This document shows positions 54,314 to 62,260 of a stretch of DNA of 64,000 nt, in pieces; position 1 is the first letter of the stretch, and each line of letters opens with the position of its first letter. Where the stretch lies: positions 62,001-126,000 of the forward strand of contig NZ_JACJQA010000008.1 in the NCBI RefSeq assembly GCF_014696355.1, read 5' to 3'. The notes beneath the pieces were generated by a model that was not told the origin of the DNA, ran no database searches, and saw only the letters and a list, made by a program, of their open reading frames with translations. This DNA comes from Pseudanabaena sp. FACHB-1998. Its GTDB lineage: Bacteria; Cyanobacteriota; Cyanobacteriia; Pseudanabaenales; Pseudanabaenaceae. A program made the position numbers and the translations under genes.

Positions 54314-54428
54314 TATAGCTATGGTCACTTGCATGAAGACAAATCAAAAACCAAAAAGCGAGTTGTGGTCTTTTGGACTGCAACTCGTCTTTTGGGTTTG
54401 TGTCCTAACAAGAATGACAACAGCTATA
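54314..54428. mobile_element. MITE-like element with TATAGCT ends, decayed core
   Basis: Ends TATAGCT (54314-54320) and AGCTATA (54422-54428). The subterminal parts pair imperfectly (TGGTCACTTGCATGAAGACA against TGTCCTAACAAGAATGACAA). The core hairpin (CCAAAAAGCGAGTTG arm) is mutated. The right part GGGTTTGTGTCCTAAC matches the flank of 26667 and 47101. The rest of the 54059-54549 gap holds no gene; two short ORFs there are not supported. Confidence 0.65.
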
Positions 54429-54549
54429 GCTTTAAATTAGCCGCAAGAGATGGTAAAGCTATGTCTTGTGTTTTCATAAAACTAATTTCCTGAAATATGA
54501 CGAGATTTCGGTAAATTGATCGGTTCATAACATTTTTAGAGGTAATCCA

Positions 54550-55245
54550 ATGGGTGAAATCACCAGAGATGAAATCCGCGAACGGTTAGGTAATATTGAT
54601 CAAATTCGGGATATCATTTTCGGCGCACATTTGCGCGAATATACCAGTCGTTTAGATAAAGCAGAGTCCGATATTTCTGCGCTTCAGCTTGATGTACGCG
54701 ATCGCCTAAATGACCTAAAATCCACCTTAGCTAACGAGTTACGAGCCGCAGTTGAGTCTATTGATAAACGCCTAAAAAGTATTAGTGCGTCTACACAAGA
54801 AGAAACCGCCGATCTTCGCCAACAGGTCGATCGCATCAATCGTAAATTTACTAGCAGCATTGAATCTCTCGATGAAATTGTTGAGTCTCAGCGAGTCGCG
54901 CTCCGTGATGAACTTGCTCAAACTAGAGAGAGCTTACAAAATGATAATCGCGACTTGCGATCGCTGGTTTTAGAAGAGTTAGATCGCCACTTTTCAATTC
55001 TGCGCGAAGATAAACTTTCTAAAGACGATATGGCTGAACTACTCTTTGAATTGGGGATGAGACTCAAGGGATCGGAGTTTGTGCCTGAGCTACGGGAAGC
55101 AGTAGAGGAGCAAGTTGAAGAAAAATATGAACGGGTAAGCATTTTAAATACTGAGCCTACCTCTAGTACTGGTAGCACACCAAGCTCAGCACCTAGTACC
55201 GCCAAATCCACACCTCGCTCGAGAGCTTCAACACCCAAAGCTTAA
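54550..55245 (+). CDS. Coiled-coil protein, first gene of the GTPase cluster
   Basis: A soluble 231-residue protein of unknown function. Residues 1-25 (TRDEIRERLGNIDQIRDIIF) form a conserved-looking helix, residues 30-150 are a long coiled coil (RLDKAESDISALQLDVRDRL, SIESLDEIVESQRVALRDEL), residues 155-185 are a second helical part (LSKDDMAELLFELGMRLKG), and the last 40 residues are Ser/Thr/Pro-rich and disordered. AGAGG precedes the ATG. It lies 75 bp before the OmpA-like gene with only a short hairpin between, so they probably act together. Confidence 0.8.
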   Translation: MGEITRDEIRERLGNIDQIRDIIFGAHLREYTSRLDKAESDISALQLDVRDRLNDLKSTLANELRAAVESIDKRLKSISASTQEETADLRQQVDRINRKFTSSIESLDEIVESQRVALRDELAQTRESLQNDNRDLRSLVLEELDRHFSILREDKLSKDDMAELLFELGMRLKGSEFVPELREAVEEQVEEKYERVSILNTEPTSSTGSTPSSAPSTAKSTPRSRASTPKA

Positions 55246-55252
55246 GGAACAG

Positions 55253-55284
55253 ATTTTTGAAGCCCAGCTTTGGGCTTCAAAAAT
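55253..55284. repeat. 32-nt hairpin between coiled-coil and OmpA-like genes
   Basis: Arms of 14 nt (ATTTTTGAAGCCCA) around GCTT. May attenuate transcription into the downstream genes. Confidence 0.8.
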
Positions 55285-55320
55285 TTATAGTATCTAAAAC
55301 TGTCATTCCCTAAATTAGCT

Positions 55321-57894
55321 ATGTCAGAGAGAAATAGTAACTTCACAAATAACGCTCTCAGCGATGTAGAGAAATTTGTGCAGTTACTCTCTGATCTAAA
55401 AATTATTGATATAGAAAATAAATCTAAAGTTGAGCCAGTAGAGAATAATTCTCAGTTTGAGACACAAGATGATGCAACGAATTTATCGGATTCTCAAGAG
55501 TTAGCTTTACTTACACCAAAATCTTCTGATCTAGAAATACCTATTCTGCACACCCTTTCGCAGGAAACGCAAGAGGCTGAGGCTCTATACTCCCCACAAG
55601 TTGATAGAGAGTCTTTTGCAGAAAAGGAAACAATCGATCTCCTGCATGAATTACTAATTAGCTCTCCAATTTCTAATCCTGAAAACAAGCAAAGTCAGCC
55701 CAGTAATGCTGTTGTCAGTCAAAGATCACAGGAATTAACTCAACCCACTGCTCCAATTGATCAGGGTTATGCTACGGATGATGCTGCTGCTTTACATCTT
55801 TTGCAAGATATTCTCGTTGTGCCAGAGATAGAAGATCTTCGTAGCTTTAAGATTTCGGTCGAACAGAAATTGGGAATTGTCGAAAGTCAGGTTAATAGCC
55901 CTGATCTGATGAATAAAATTAAGGAGCTAGAGAATCTCGTTCAAAATGCATCCTTTGATCTGGGCAATATCAACAACAAAATCACGGAAATAGGCAATGA
56001 ACAAGTCAACATTCCTACGGAAATTTCTCTGGTAAGAGAAAGAGTGATGGGGTTGGAACAAATAGTTAATGATCCTGACAGATTAGTTCAGCTTTTACTG
56101 CCGATCATTGCTGAATTACTGACCATTAAATCGAGTCAATCTACTGAGGAAATGTGTCTTGCCATCACACCTATTATTGCGGAGGTAATTCTTGAACGAT
56201 CGCAGTTAGATCGGGTTGCCATGAGTCATGCGATCGCGGATATTTTACCCAATGCCATCAGTGAGCAGATTCGCCAAGAACCTCAAGCAATTGCTAAGGC
56301 GATCGCACCCGAAATAGGGGCAGCAATTCGAGAACAAATTCGTCTAGATCGGGATGAAATTATTGATGCGATCGCCCCAGAAATGGGATCAGCAATTAAA
56401 AGACAAATCGACCTTGAGCGAGACTCCATGGTCGATGCCCTCTATCCTGTGATTGGTAATACGATCGCTAAATACTTTTCCGAAGCTATTCGCTCTATTA
56501 ATGAAAAAGTTGAACAAACCTTTAGCCTAGAAGGAATGCAACGCAAGGTAAGAGCAAAAATGCAAGGAGTTTCCGAAGCAGAATTAATATTTAAAGAATC
56601 CGCATCCTATGAGGTTCAAGCAATATTTCTCATTCATAATCTTTCGGGATTAGTAATGGTGGATATTCAGCAAAGCGATATAAACAGTTTGATTGAGCCA
56701 ATTGATTCAGACATGCTGGCGGGAATGCTGACGGCAATTCGGAGCTTTGCCAATGAATGTATGTCGCGCTCATCAAATAACACGGAGCTAGATGCCATTA
56801 ATTACAGTGGTTCCAAAATCTTGCTAGAAGTGGCAGGTTATTGTTATTTAGCTGTAATTATTGGGGGAGAACCCGATTCTAAATTTGTTCGGAAGACTCG
56901 TGATGTATTTGGAAAAATTGTGCAAGCCTATGGGCATTGTCTCAAAGAGTTTGATGGTGATACCAGCATTATTCCTAGCAAAGTCCAGATCCAGCTAAAA
57001 ACTTTAATGGGAGGTGAGAAAGATCCATCACAAAAAAAATCTTTAAAACCTCTAATTTTTACCAGTTTGATTGTCATAGCTTTGATATTTATTCCCCTTG
57101 GCTTTTTTCAATATCAAGCTAATCGCGATCGCGAATTAGAAAATAAAATTTTAGAAGCATTTGCCAATACTCCTGAATTAGCAGTTTACCGACTAAATGT
57201 TTTAGCTAATGGTAATCATCTCCAATTATCAGGCAAATTGCCAAATATCTACCTACGCGATCGGGCTTTTCAAATTGCTAATGAAACAGTAACAAAAGAT
57301 TTAAAATCCAATTCAAAACCTAGCCAGATTAACAATAATATTTATGTTGTTAATATTCCTCCAGATCCTACTCTGACAGCAATAGAAGTGCAACGTCTTA
57401 CCAAAGTTTTTAACTACACCCAAGGAGTTAAAATCCAAAGTCAATTTAAAAATGGACAGGTAATCATTATAGGAGAAATTGAACAACCAAGATTGATTAA
57501 TACTATCACTCAAACCTATGCCAAAATAGCAGGAGTTAGCACAGTTACAAATGCAATTTCTTTGGTTTCTCCCAAACTATCAACACGAATTTATTTTCCA
57601 CTTGGGGTAAAAAACTTACCACCAGAGGAACTAGAAAAGTTAGTAGAAGTAAAATCTTTTTTAGATATATACCCAGATTACAGCATTAAGATCTATGCAA
57701 AAAGTGATAATGTAGGCGGACGCACTATAAATTATCAATTCAGCATAGCTCGCATTCAAGTAGTTCGAGATGCCTTAATTAAGATGGGTATCCCCGCTAA
57801 ACGCTTACGATTCTCTGGTTTAATTGATAAGTCTACCTATCAATTACCTGAACAAACGGAAAGATGGGTAGAGTTTGAGCCTACTCTCAAATAA
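55321..57894 (+). CDS. OmpA-family membrane protein with HEAT-like repeats and a possible longin/Roadblock-like domain
   Basis: Residues 1-170 are polar and disordered. Residues 240-385 hold helical repeats (AIAPEIGAAIREQIRLDRDE, then AIAPEMGSAIKRQIDLERDS, then ALYPVIGNTIAKYF). Residues 433-545 are a mixed alpha/beta domain (VQAIFLIHNLSGLVMVDIQ, DMLAGMLTAIRSFANECM, ILLEVAGYCYLAVIIGGE) whose pattern recalls longin/Roadblock folds; this is an inference. One membrane helix at about 576-598, then a BON-like part and an OmpA/MotB-like C-terminus (residues 755-857: DIYPDYSIKIYAKSDNVGG, SIARIQVVRDALIKMGIPAK), expected in the periplasm. The gene for a Ras-like GTPase begins 31 bp later. It probably links the GTPase to the envelope. 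Confidence 0.82.
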   Translation: MSERNSNFTNNALSDVEKFVQLLSDLKIIDIENKSKVEPVENNSQFETQDDATNLSDSQELALLTPKSSDLEIPILHTLSQETQEAEALYSPQVDRESFAEKETIDLLHELLISSPISNPENKQSQPSNAVVSQRSQELTQPTAPIDQGYATDDAAALHLLQDILVVPEIEDLRSFKISVEQKLGIVESQVNSPDLMNKIKELENLVQNASFDLGNINNKITEIGNEQVNIPTEISLVRERVMGLEQIVNDPDRLVQLLLPIIAELLTIKSSQSTEEMCLAITPIIAEVILERSQLDRVAMSHAIADILPNAISEQIRQEPQAIAKAIAPEIGAAIREQIRLDRDEIIDAIAPEMGSAIKRQIDLERDSMVDALYPVIGNTIAKYFSEAIRSINEKVEQTFSLEGMQRKVRAKMQGVSEAELIFKESASYEVQAIFLIHNLSGLVMVDIQQSDINSLIEPIDSDMLAGMLTAIRSFANECMSRSSNNTELDAINYSGSKILLEVAGYCYLAVIIGGEPDSKFVRKTRDVFGKIVQAYGHCLKEFDGDTSIIPSKVQIQLKTLMGGEKDPSQKKSLKPLIFTSLIVIALIFIPLGFFQYQANRDRELENKILEAFANTPELAVYRLNVLANGNHLQLSGKLPNIYLRDRAFQIANETVTKDLKSNSKPSQINNNIYVVNIPPDPTLTAIEVQRLTKVFNYTQGVKIQSQFKNGQVIIIGEIEQPRLINTITQTYAKIAGVSTVTNAISLVSPKLSTRIYFPLGVKNLPPEELEKLVEVKSFLDIYPDYSIKIYAKSDNVGGRTINYQFSIARIQVVRDALIKMGIPAKRLRFSGLIDKSTYQLPEQTERWVEFEPTLK

Positions 57895-57925
57895 TTGATT
57901 CTCTGCTGTCCCACGATTTAATTAA

Positions 57926-58492
57926 ATGCAGTCTGCCCCTAAAGTAATTTCTCAGAAAATATGTCTTGTTGGTGATTTTGGTGTTGGTAAAACCAGTCTC
58001 ATCCGCCAATTTGTCGACCGCCAATTTAGTGATAAATATTTGTCCACAGTTGGGGTAAAAATTTCTCGCAAACTAGTATCGATAGCAGAAACAAATTCTA
58101 ATTCGGCAAGTATTAGGGCAGCAGAACCAAACCAGTTACAGCTAATTGTTTGGGATATTGAAGGAAGTACTCGCTTTAAAGCGATCGCTCCTAGTTATTT
58201 GCAAGGAGCCAAGGGAGCTTTGTTGACTGGGGATGTCACTAGAGAGTCAAGCATCCAAAACATCAAATCCCATGTTGAACTTTTTCAGTCCGTAAACCCT
58301 AAATCAAGCATGATTATTGCTTTAAATAAAGTTGATTTAATTACGGCTCAAGAAAGCGATAAAATTGCTCAATATTTAATTAATCAATTTAATCCTCTTA
58401 AAATATCTGTCCGCCTCACATCGGCAAAAACGGGAGAGGGTGTTGATGAAATCTTCCAAAAACTGGCTCGACAAATACTAATGCTAGAATAA
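57926..58492 (+). CDS. Rab/Ras-like small GTPase
   Basis: Stand-alone small GTPase of 188 residues. G1 GDFGVGKTS (16-24), G2 Thr41 in STVGVKIS, G3 WDIEGS (76-81), G4 NKVD (134-137), G5 SAK (166-168). At the position of Ras Gln61 there is Ser81, so intrinsic GTP hydrolysis should be weak or need a partner. An insertion of about 15 residues (57-71) lies between strands 2 and 3. No C-terminal Cys for lipidation. It sits between the OmpA-like protein and a hybrid kinase (9 bp from the latter's start), like other prokaryotic Ras-superfamily proteins that work with Roadblock-type regulators. Confidence 0.9.
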   Translation: MQSAPKVISQKICLVGDFGVGKTSLIRQFVDRQFSDKYLSTVGVKISRKLVSIAETNSNSASIRAAEPNQLQLIVWDIEGSTRFKAIAPSYLQGAKGALLTGDVTRESSIQNIKSHVELFQSVNPKSSMIIALNKVDLITAQESDKIAQYLINQFNPLKISVRLTSAKTGEGVDEIFQKLARQILMLE

Positions 58493-58500
58493 AAGCTGCT

Positions 58501-61068
58501 ATGAAACAGTCAACCCTACTCAAGAAACTCCTTACTGCTTCAGAGAGATCTTTCATAGTAATTGATCGAGAATGCATAATTATTGATACGTCTCATGGAG
58601 CTGAAAGATTTTCTGAATGTCCAAATGAGTCTCTTCTCCATAAAGATATTAGACAGGTTTTTCCAGAGACAATTGGATTAGAAGAAGTTTTTAGTGATAT
58701 TTGGCTAAATCAAGCTACAAGCTTTGAAATGAATGGCATTTGTCGTAACTTTTCCTCTCGGACACCAATTTATTTTGACTTCTATATTATTGGCACTAAT
58801 GAAATTGATGAAGCTGATAAGCACATCATCCTTTGTATAGAAGATACCACTGAAATGATGATGATGTCTCAAGTCTTAATGCAAAGAGCCAATGAGTCTG
58901 AACTATTAGCTAATGAACTTTTAAAGTCAAAAGAATATACAGATAAAATTATTTCAGCGATGGCTGATGCCTTAATTGTCACTGATCTTAAGGGTATAAT
59001 CAAAACAGTTAATTCAGCTACTGTAAATTTATTTGGTTATACCGCCGAAGAGTTAGTTAACAATTCAATTAATTTATTATTTAAAGATCCTAGCAATCTT
59101 AATTTAGTTGATCAAGAATGTCCATTACGGCAAAAAGATGAATGCCCTGAAACTTGCATTAATAACAATCATTGTTTTCAACATATAGAAGTCTTATGTT
59201 TATCTAAAGCTCAAGAAGAGTTATTGATTTATTTCTCTTGTTCAAGGGTTACTAATCATGAACCCAATTATCCCCTATCCAGTGATAGTTTTGTCTATGT
59301 TGGTCGCAATATTACGGAGATTCGGCGTAAAGAACAAGAGCTACTAGAGGCAAGGGAAATAGCGGAACAATCTGTCCAAACCAAAAGTATTTTTCTTGCT
59401 AATATGAGTCACGAAATCCGCACTCCGATGAATGGGGTTTTAGGGATGACGGATCTTTTGTTGGGAACATCTCTTGATAATATTCAACGTGAATTCACAG
59501 AAAATATTCGCTTAAGTGGAAACCTATTACTGAGCTTAATTAATCGGATTTTAGACCTCTCCAAGCTGGAGCAAGGGGAATTAGAATTAGAAAATTTGCC
59601 ATTTAATTTAGAGCAATCTATTGAGGAAATACTTGAGCTATTTTCTTTACAAGCTCATCACAAATCCTTAGAAGTAAATGCTTTCTTTGGTGATGATTTG
59701 CCCCAAATAATAACTGGTGATTCTACAAGACTAAAACAAATTTTAATTAATTTAATTGGTAATGCAATTAAGTTCACCTCGGAAGGCGAAGTTTCTGTTT
59801 TAGTCGATCGCGATCGCGACTATGAAGAATCACTGGCTTCTGCTGATTGCCATGCTCTCGACAGTTCAGAAGGTTCTGCTAATCCACCTCAAGTTTTTTT
59901 ACGATTTTCTGTAATTGATACAGGTATTGGCATTAGTCCCCAAAATCAAAATAAACTGTTTAAGCCTTTTTCTCAAGTAGATGCTTCCACAACGAGGCGC
60001 TTTGGGGGGACGGGTTTGGGATTAGCGATTTGTCGGCAATTAGTCGAACTTATGCAGGGAGAAATCGGCGTAGTGAGTCCCATAGAAAATGAGAAAGGAA
60101 CTTGCTTCTGGTTCAGAATTCCGTTTGTTTCACCCTCTTCTATTTCTCCAAAGGTTAATTTAAATCTAAGCCATGACATCTATACACTTTATTCCCTCAA
60201 GCAAAAACATATTTTGGTAGTTGATGCTAGTCCTAAGTCCCGTCAAGCTATCCATTATTACTTAGCCAAGGCGGGAGCCGAAGTTTATGGGGTGGCTAAT
60301 CTGGTAGAAGCGATCGCCTATTATAAGAAAAATCAAAATATCGATCTAGTTCTGATAGATTGGAAATTAATCAGCATTGTTAATACAAAGGCTGATAGTA
60401 ATGATATTGTGGCGCAATTTGGTATTCTCCAAAAATTAAGAGCATCAACTTTGGTCGCGCTCATTACTGCGAATCTTCAAAGTGAAATCCCCAAAATTCT
60501 CAAAAAGGGATTTTATGGGCATATCGCCAAACCTTTTAAGGGAGAAAGATTGCTAAAAACTGTCGCCCTAGCTATTACTAGCAAATCTTCACCCATAACA
60601 GTTATCCAACCATCATCTTCTAATCATCCTCAGCCTAAAGTAATTTCTGAAGTAGATGCCTCCGAATTTAGCAAATTAAAAGTTTTGTTGGCAGAAGATA
60701 ATGTCGTAAACCAAAAAATCGCGATGACATACCTATCGCAACTCAACTGTCAAGCAGATTTGGCGGAAAATGGCGAAGAGGTTTTACGGTTGCTAAAACA
60801 AAAAGATTACGACATTATTTTGATGGACTGTCAGATGCCCTATTTAGATGGATATGGCACAACTCAAGCTATTCGCCAACTAGAATCTAGTGCTTCTAGC
60901 ATGAATCAAGCCTTTAAACACACAATTATCGTGGCAATGACAGCTAATGCCTTTAAAGAAGATCGCGATCGCTGCTTAGCGATCGGGATGGACGATTATC
61001 TGAGCAAACCCATTCGCCGCGATGATCTCAAAACAACGTTAAAATATTGGCTTTCCAAAATTAAATAA
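58501..61068 (+). CDS. Hybrid histidine kinase: two PAS, HisKA, HATPase, two receivers
   Basis: Soluble sensor of 855 residues. PAS-like domains at about 10-125 and 152-285; the second carries a Cys-rich insertion (Cys207, 215, 219, 225, 233) that could bind metal, an Fe-S cluster or sense redox. HisKA has His304 in SHEIRTPMNGVLGM; HATPase_c has NLIGNAIKF, DTGIGISP and GGTGLGLAI. The first receiver (about 565-690) retains Asp620 in LIDWK but lacks much of the usual motif; the second (about 705-850) is canonical (AEDN, Asp776 in LMDCQMP, Lys in LSKPI). Starts 8 bp after the GTPase stop, so co-transcribed. Output partner unknown. Confidence 0.92.
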   Translation: MKQSTLLKKLLTASERSFIVIDRECIIIDTSHGAERFSECPNESLLHKDIRQVFPETIGLEEVFSDIWLNQATSFEMNGICRNFSSRTPIYFDFYIIGTNEIDEADKHIILCIEDTTEMMMMSQVLMQRANESELLANELLKSKEYTDKIISAMADALIVTDLKGIIKTVNSATVNLFGYTAEELVNNSINLLFKDPSNLNLVDQECPLRQKDECPETCINNNHCFQHIEVLCLSKAQEELLIYFSCSRVTNHEPNYPLSSDSFVYVGRNITEIRRKEQELLEAREIAEQSVQTKSIFLANMSHEIRTPMNGVLGMTDLLLGTSLDNIQREFTENIRLSGNLLLSLINRILDLSKLEQGELELENLPFNLEQSIEEILELFSLQAHHKSLEVNAFFGDDLPQIITGDSTRLKQILINLIGNAIKFTSEGEVSVLVDRDRDYEESLASADCHALDSSEGSANPPQVFLRFSVIDTGIGISPQNQNKLFKPFSQVDASTTRRFGGTGLGLAICRQLVELMQGEIGVVSPIENEKGTCFWFRIPFVSPSSISPKVNLNLSHDIYTLYSLKQKHILVVDASPKSRQAIHYYLAKAGAEVYGVANLVEAIAYYKKNQNIDLVLIDWKLISIVNTKADSNDIVAQFGILQKLRASTLVALITANLQSEIPKILKKGFYGHIAKPFKGERLLKTVALAITSKSSPITVIQPSSSNHPQPKVISEVDASEFSKLKVLLAEDNVVNQKIAMTYLSQLNCQADLAENGEEVLRLLKQKDYDIILMDCQMPYLDGYGTTQAIRQLESSASSMNQAFKHTIIVAMTANAFKEDRDRCLAIGMDDYLSKPIRRDDLKTTLKYWLSKIK

Positions 61069-61070
61069 GC

Positions 61071-61135
61071 TATTCCCTTCCCACCCAAGAATTAGTGAAG
61101 CGCCGCTTCACTAATTCTTGGGTGGGAAGGGAATA
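61071..61135. repeat. Perfect 65-nt palindrome, GCC triloop
   Basis: Two 31-nt arms with no mismatch around GCC, 2 bp after the kinase stop; longest perfect palindrome in the window. The right outer part GGGTGGGAAGGGAATATTAC resembles flanks at 4332 and 13290-13315. Confidence 0.97.
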
Positions 61136-61163
61136 TTACAGCAATTGCCGATCAAACGAACCA

Positions 61164-61214
61164 CAAGAGATTTTTTGAAAGGCTTGTTTCGCAAGCCTTT
61201 CAAAAAATCTCTTG
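61164..61214. repeat. 51-nt hairpin with conserved flank (family C)
   Basis: Arms of 23-24 nt starting CAAGAGA around TTC (one G-U pair). Right flank TTGGTTTGGGTTTGAGCGC matches the 18469 copy. Confidence 0.94.
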
Positions 61215-61299
61215 GTTTGGGTTTGAGCGCAAAGCGCTGTAAAAGTGCTGTAAGACTGACTACAACTATTCTTTGGAGAAGTGATATGATTGACAATAG

Positions 61300-61342
61300 A
61301 ATCCATTAGAGAGAGTTGCTTAGCAACTCTCTCTAATGGATT
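61300..61342. repeat. Perfect 43-nt hairpin before cbiQ, TTA triloop
   Basis: Arms of 20 nt (AATCCATTAGAGAGAGTTGC) around TTA. It would cover an ATG at 61336, arguing for the later cbiQ start. Possibly a regulator of cbiQO expression. No cobalamin riboswitch motif was seen. Confidence 0.9.
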
Positions 61343-61365
61343 TATTTCTGGAATATCGCGAAAGT

Positions 61366-62187
61366 ATGGTGCTGCACATTAATCTGGTCAAAACTAGCGA
61401 TCGCCTATCGCCACAGCATCGCGATCGCTTTGATTTTGGTACGAGCATTTGGCATAGTTTAGCGATTCAGACCCGTTTATTAGCTATTTTTCTCTTAGTA
61501 TTTGCGATCGCCTTAACGCCAATGGGGAAGTATGGGACATGGGCAATATATGCGATCGCGGCTTTATGTTTTCTCTATTGGAGCAAAGTTGATTTAAAAA
61601 TTCTTGGAAAACGGATTGCTCTTGAATTTGCATTTATTAGCGTGATTCTATTGGGAACTTTGTTTCGAGGAGGGGGTGAAATTTTATGGCAATGGCGATC
61701 GCTTCAAGTTACCACCAATGGCTTAAGTATATTGGCAAGTGTGAGTATCAAGGCTTTTCTATCATTACTATTATTAAATATTCTCACTCTTAGTACTTCC
61801 ATTCCTGAATTACTAAAAGCACTGATTACACTCAAGGTATCACCACTTTTGGTGAGCATTATTGCGTCGATGTATCGCTACATTAATGTCTTAAATAATG
61901 AGTTTTATGCAATGCGTCGCGCCGCCACCTCTCGCAATTTTGCCCCTAAAAATCTCTGGGATCGCCAGCGTAAGGATCATGCATGGCAAAGACAAGTATT
62001 AGGCAATATGCTGGGAATGCTATTTATCCGCACCTACGATCGCGGCGATCGCATCTATCAAGCGATGCTGGCTCGTGGGTATCAAGGTATTCCTGTGGTT
62101 ACTGAATCAGGCTCAATGGTCAAGCGCGATCGCTTGGCTTTAGGTTGCGTTATGCTCATAATTCTGATAGGTCAAGTTATCGGTTAA
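61366..62187 (+). CDS. cbiQ: ECF transporter T component, CbiQ family
   Basis: Transmembrane coupling subunit of an energy-coupling-factor transporter. Five or six helices (LLAIFLLVFAIALTPM, WAIYAIAALCFLYW, LSILASVSIKAFLSLLLLNI and others) and the two cytoplasmic coupling motifs, RRAATSRN near residue 185 and QAMLARGYQG near the end. Start at MVLHINLVKTS (61366) fits the family; the ATG at 61336 lies in a hairpin. A cbiO gene follows after 73 bp with a terminator-like hairpin between. No substrate-binding CbiM/CbiN gene is nearby, so Co2+ or Ni2+ is only inferred. Confidence 0.9.
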   Translation: MVLHINLVKTSDRLSPQHRDRFDFGTSIWHSLAIQTRLLAIFLLVFAIALTPMGKYGTWAIYAIAALCFLYWSKVDLKILGKRIALEFAFISVILLGTLFRGGGEILWQWRSLQVTTNGLSILASVSIKAFLSLLLLNILTLSTSIPELLKALITLKVSPLLVSIIASMYRYINVLNNEFYAMRRAATSRNFAPKNLWDRQRKDHAWQRQVLGNMLGMLFIRTYDRGDRIYQAMLARGYQGIPVVTESGSMVKRDRLALGCVMLIILIGQVIG

Positions 62188-62190
62188 ACC

Positions 62191-62231
62191 ATAGAGGGGG
62201 GATTTTGCCATAGGCAAAATCCCCCCTCTAT
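62191..62231. repeat. Perfect 41-nt hairpin between cbiQ and cbiO, ATA triloop
   Basis: Arms of 19 nt (ATAGAGGGGGGATTTTGCC) around ATA, starting 3 bp after the cbiQ stop, inside what should be an operon. It may reduce cbiO transcription or stabilise the cbiQ message. Confidence 0.92.
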
Positions 62232-62260
62232 AACAGTAGTGGCGACAGCTATAATTCACA

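Noticed and set aside
54041-54440. Two short plus-strand frames between the ABC1 kinase and the coiled-coil gene
   Set aside because: They overlap the kinase start or run through the MITE-like element and show no domain or start signal.
61118-61309. Short frames on both strands through the palindromes before cbiQ
   Set aside because: Their translations are nearly mirror images because the DNA is palindromic; no independent support.
61141-61365. Cobalamin riboswitch upstream of cbiQ
   Set aside because: No GCCACTG-type B12 box or the expected long structured leader; only palindromes are present.
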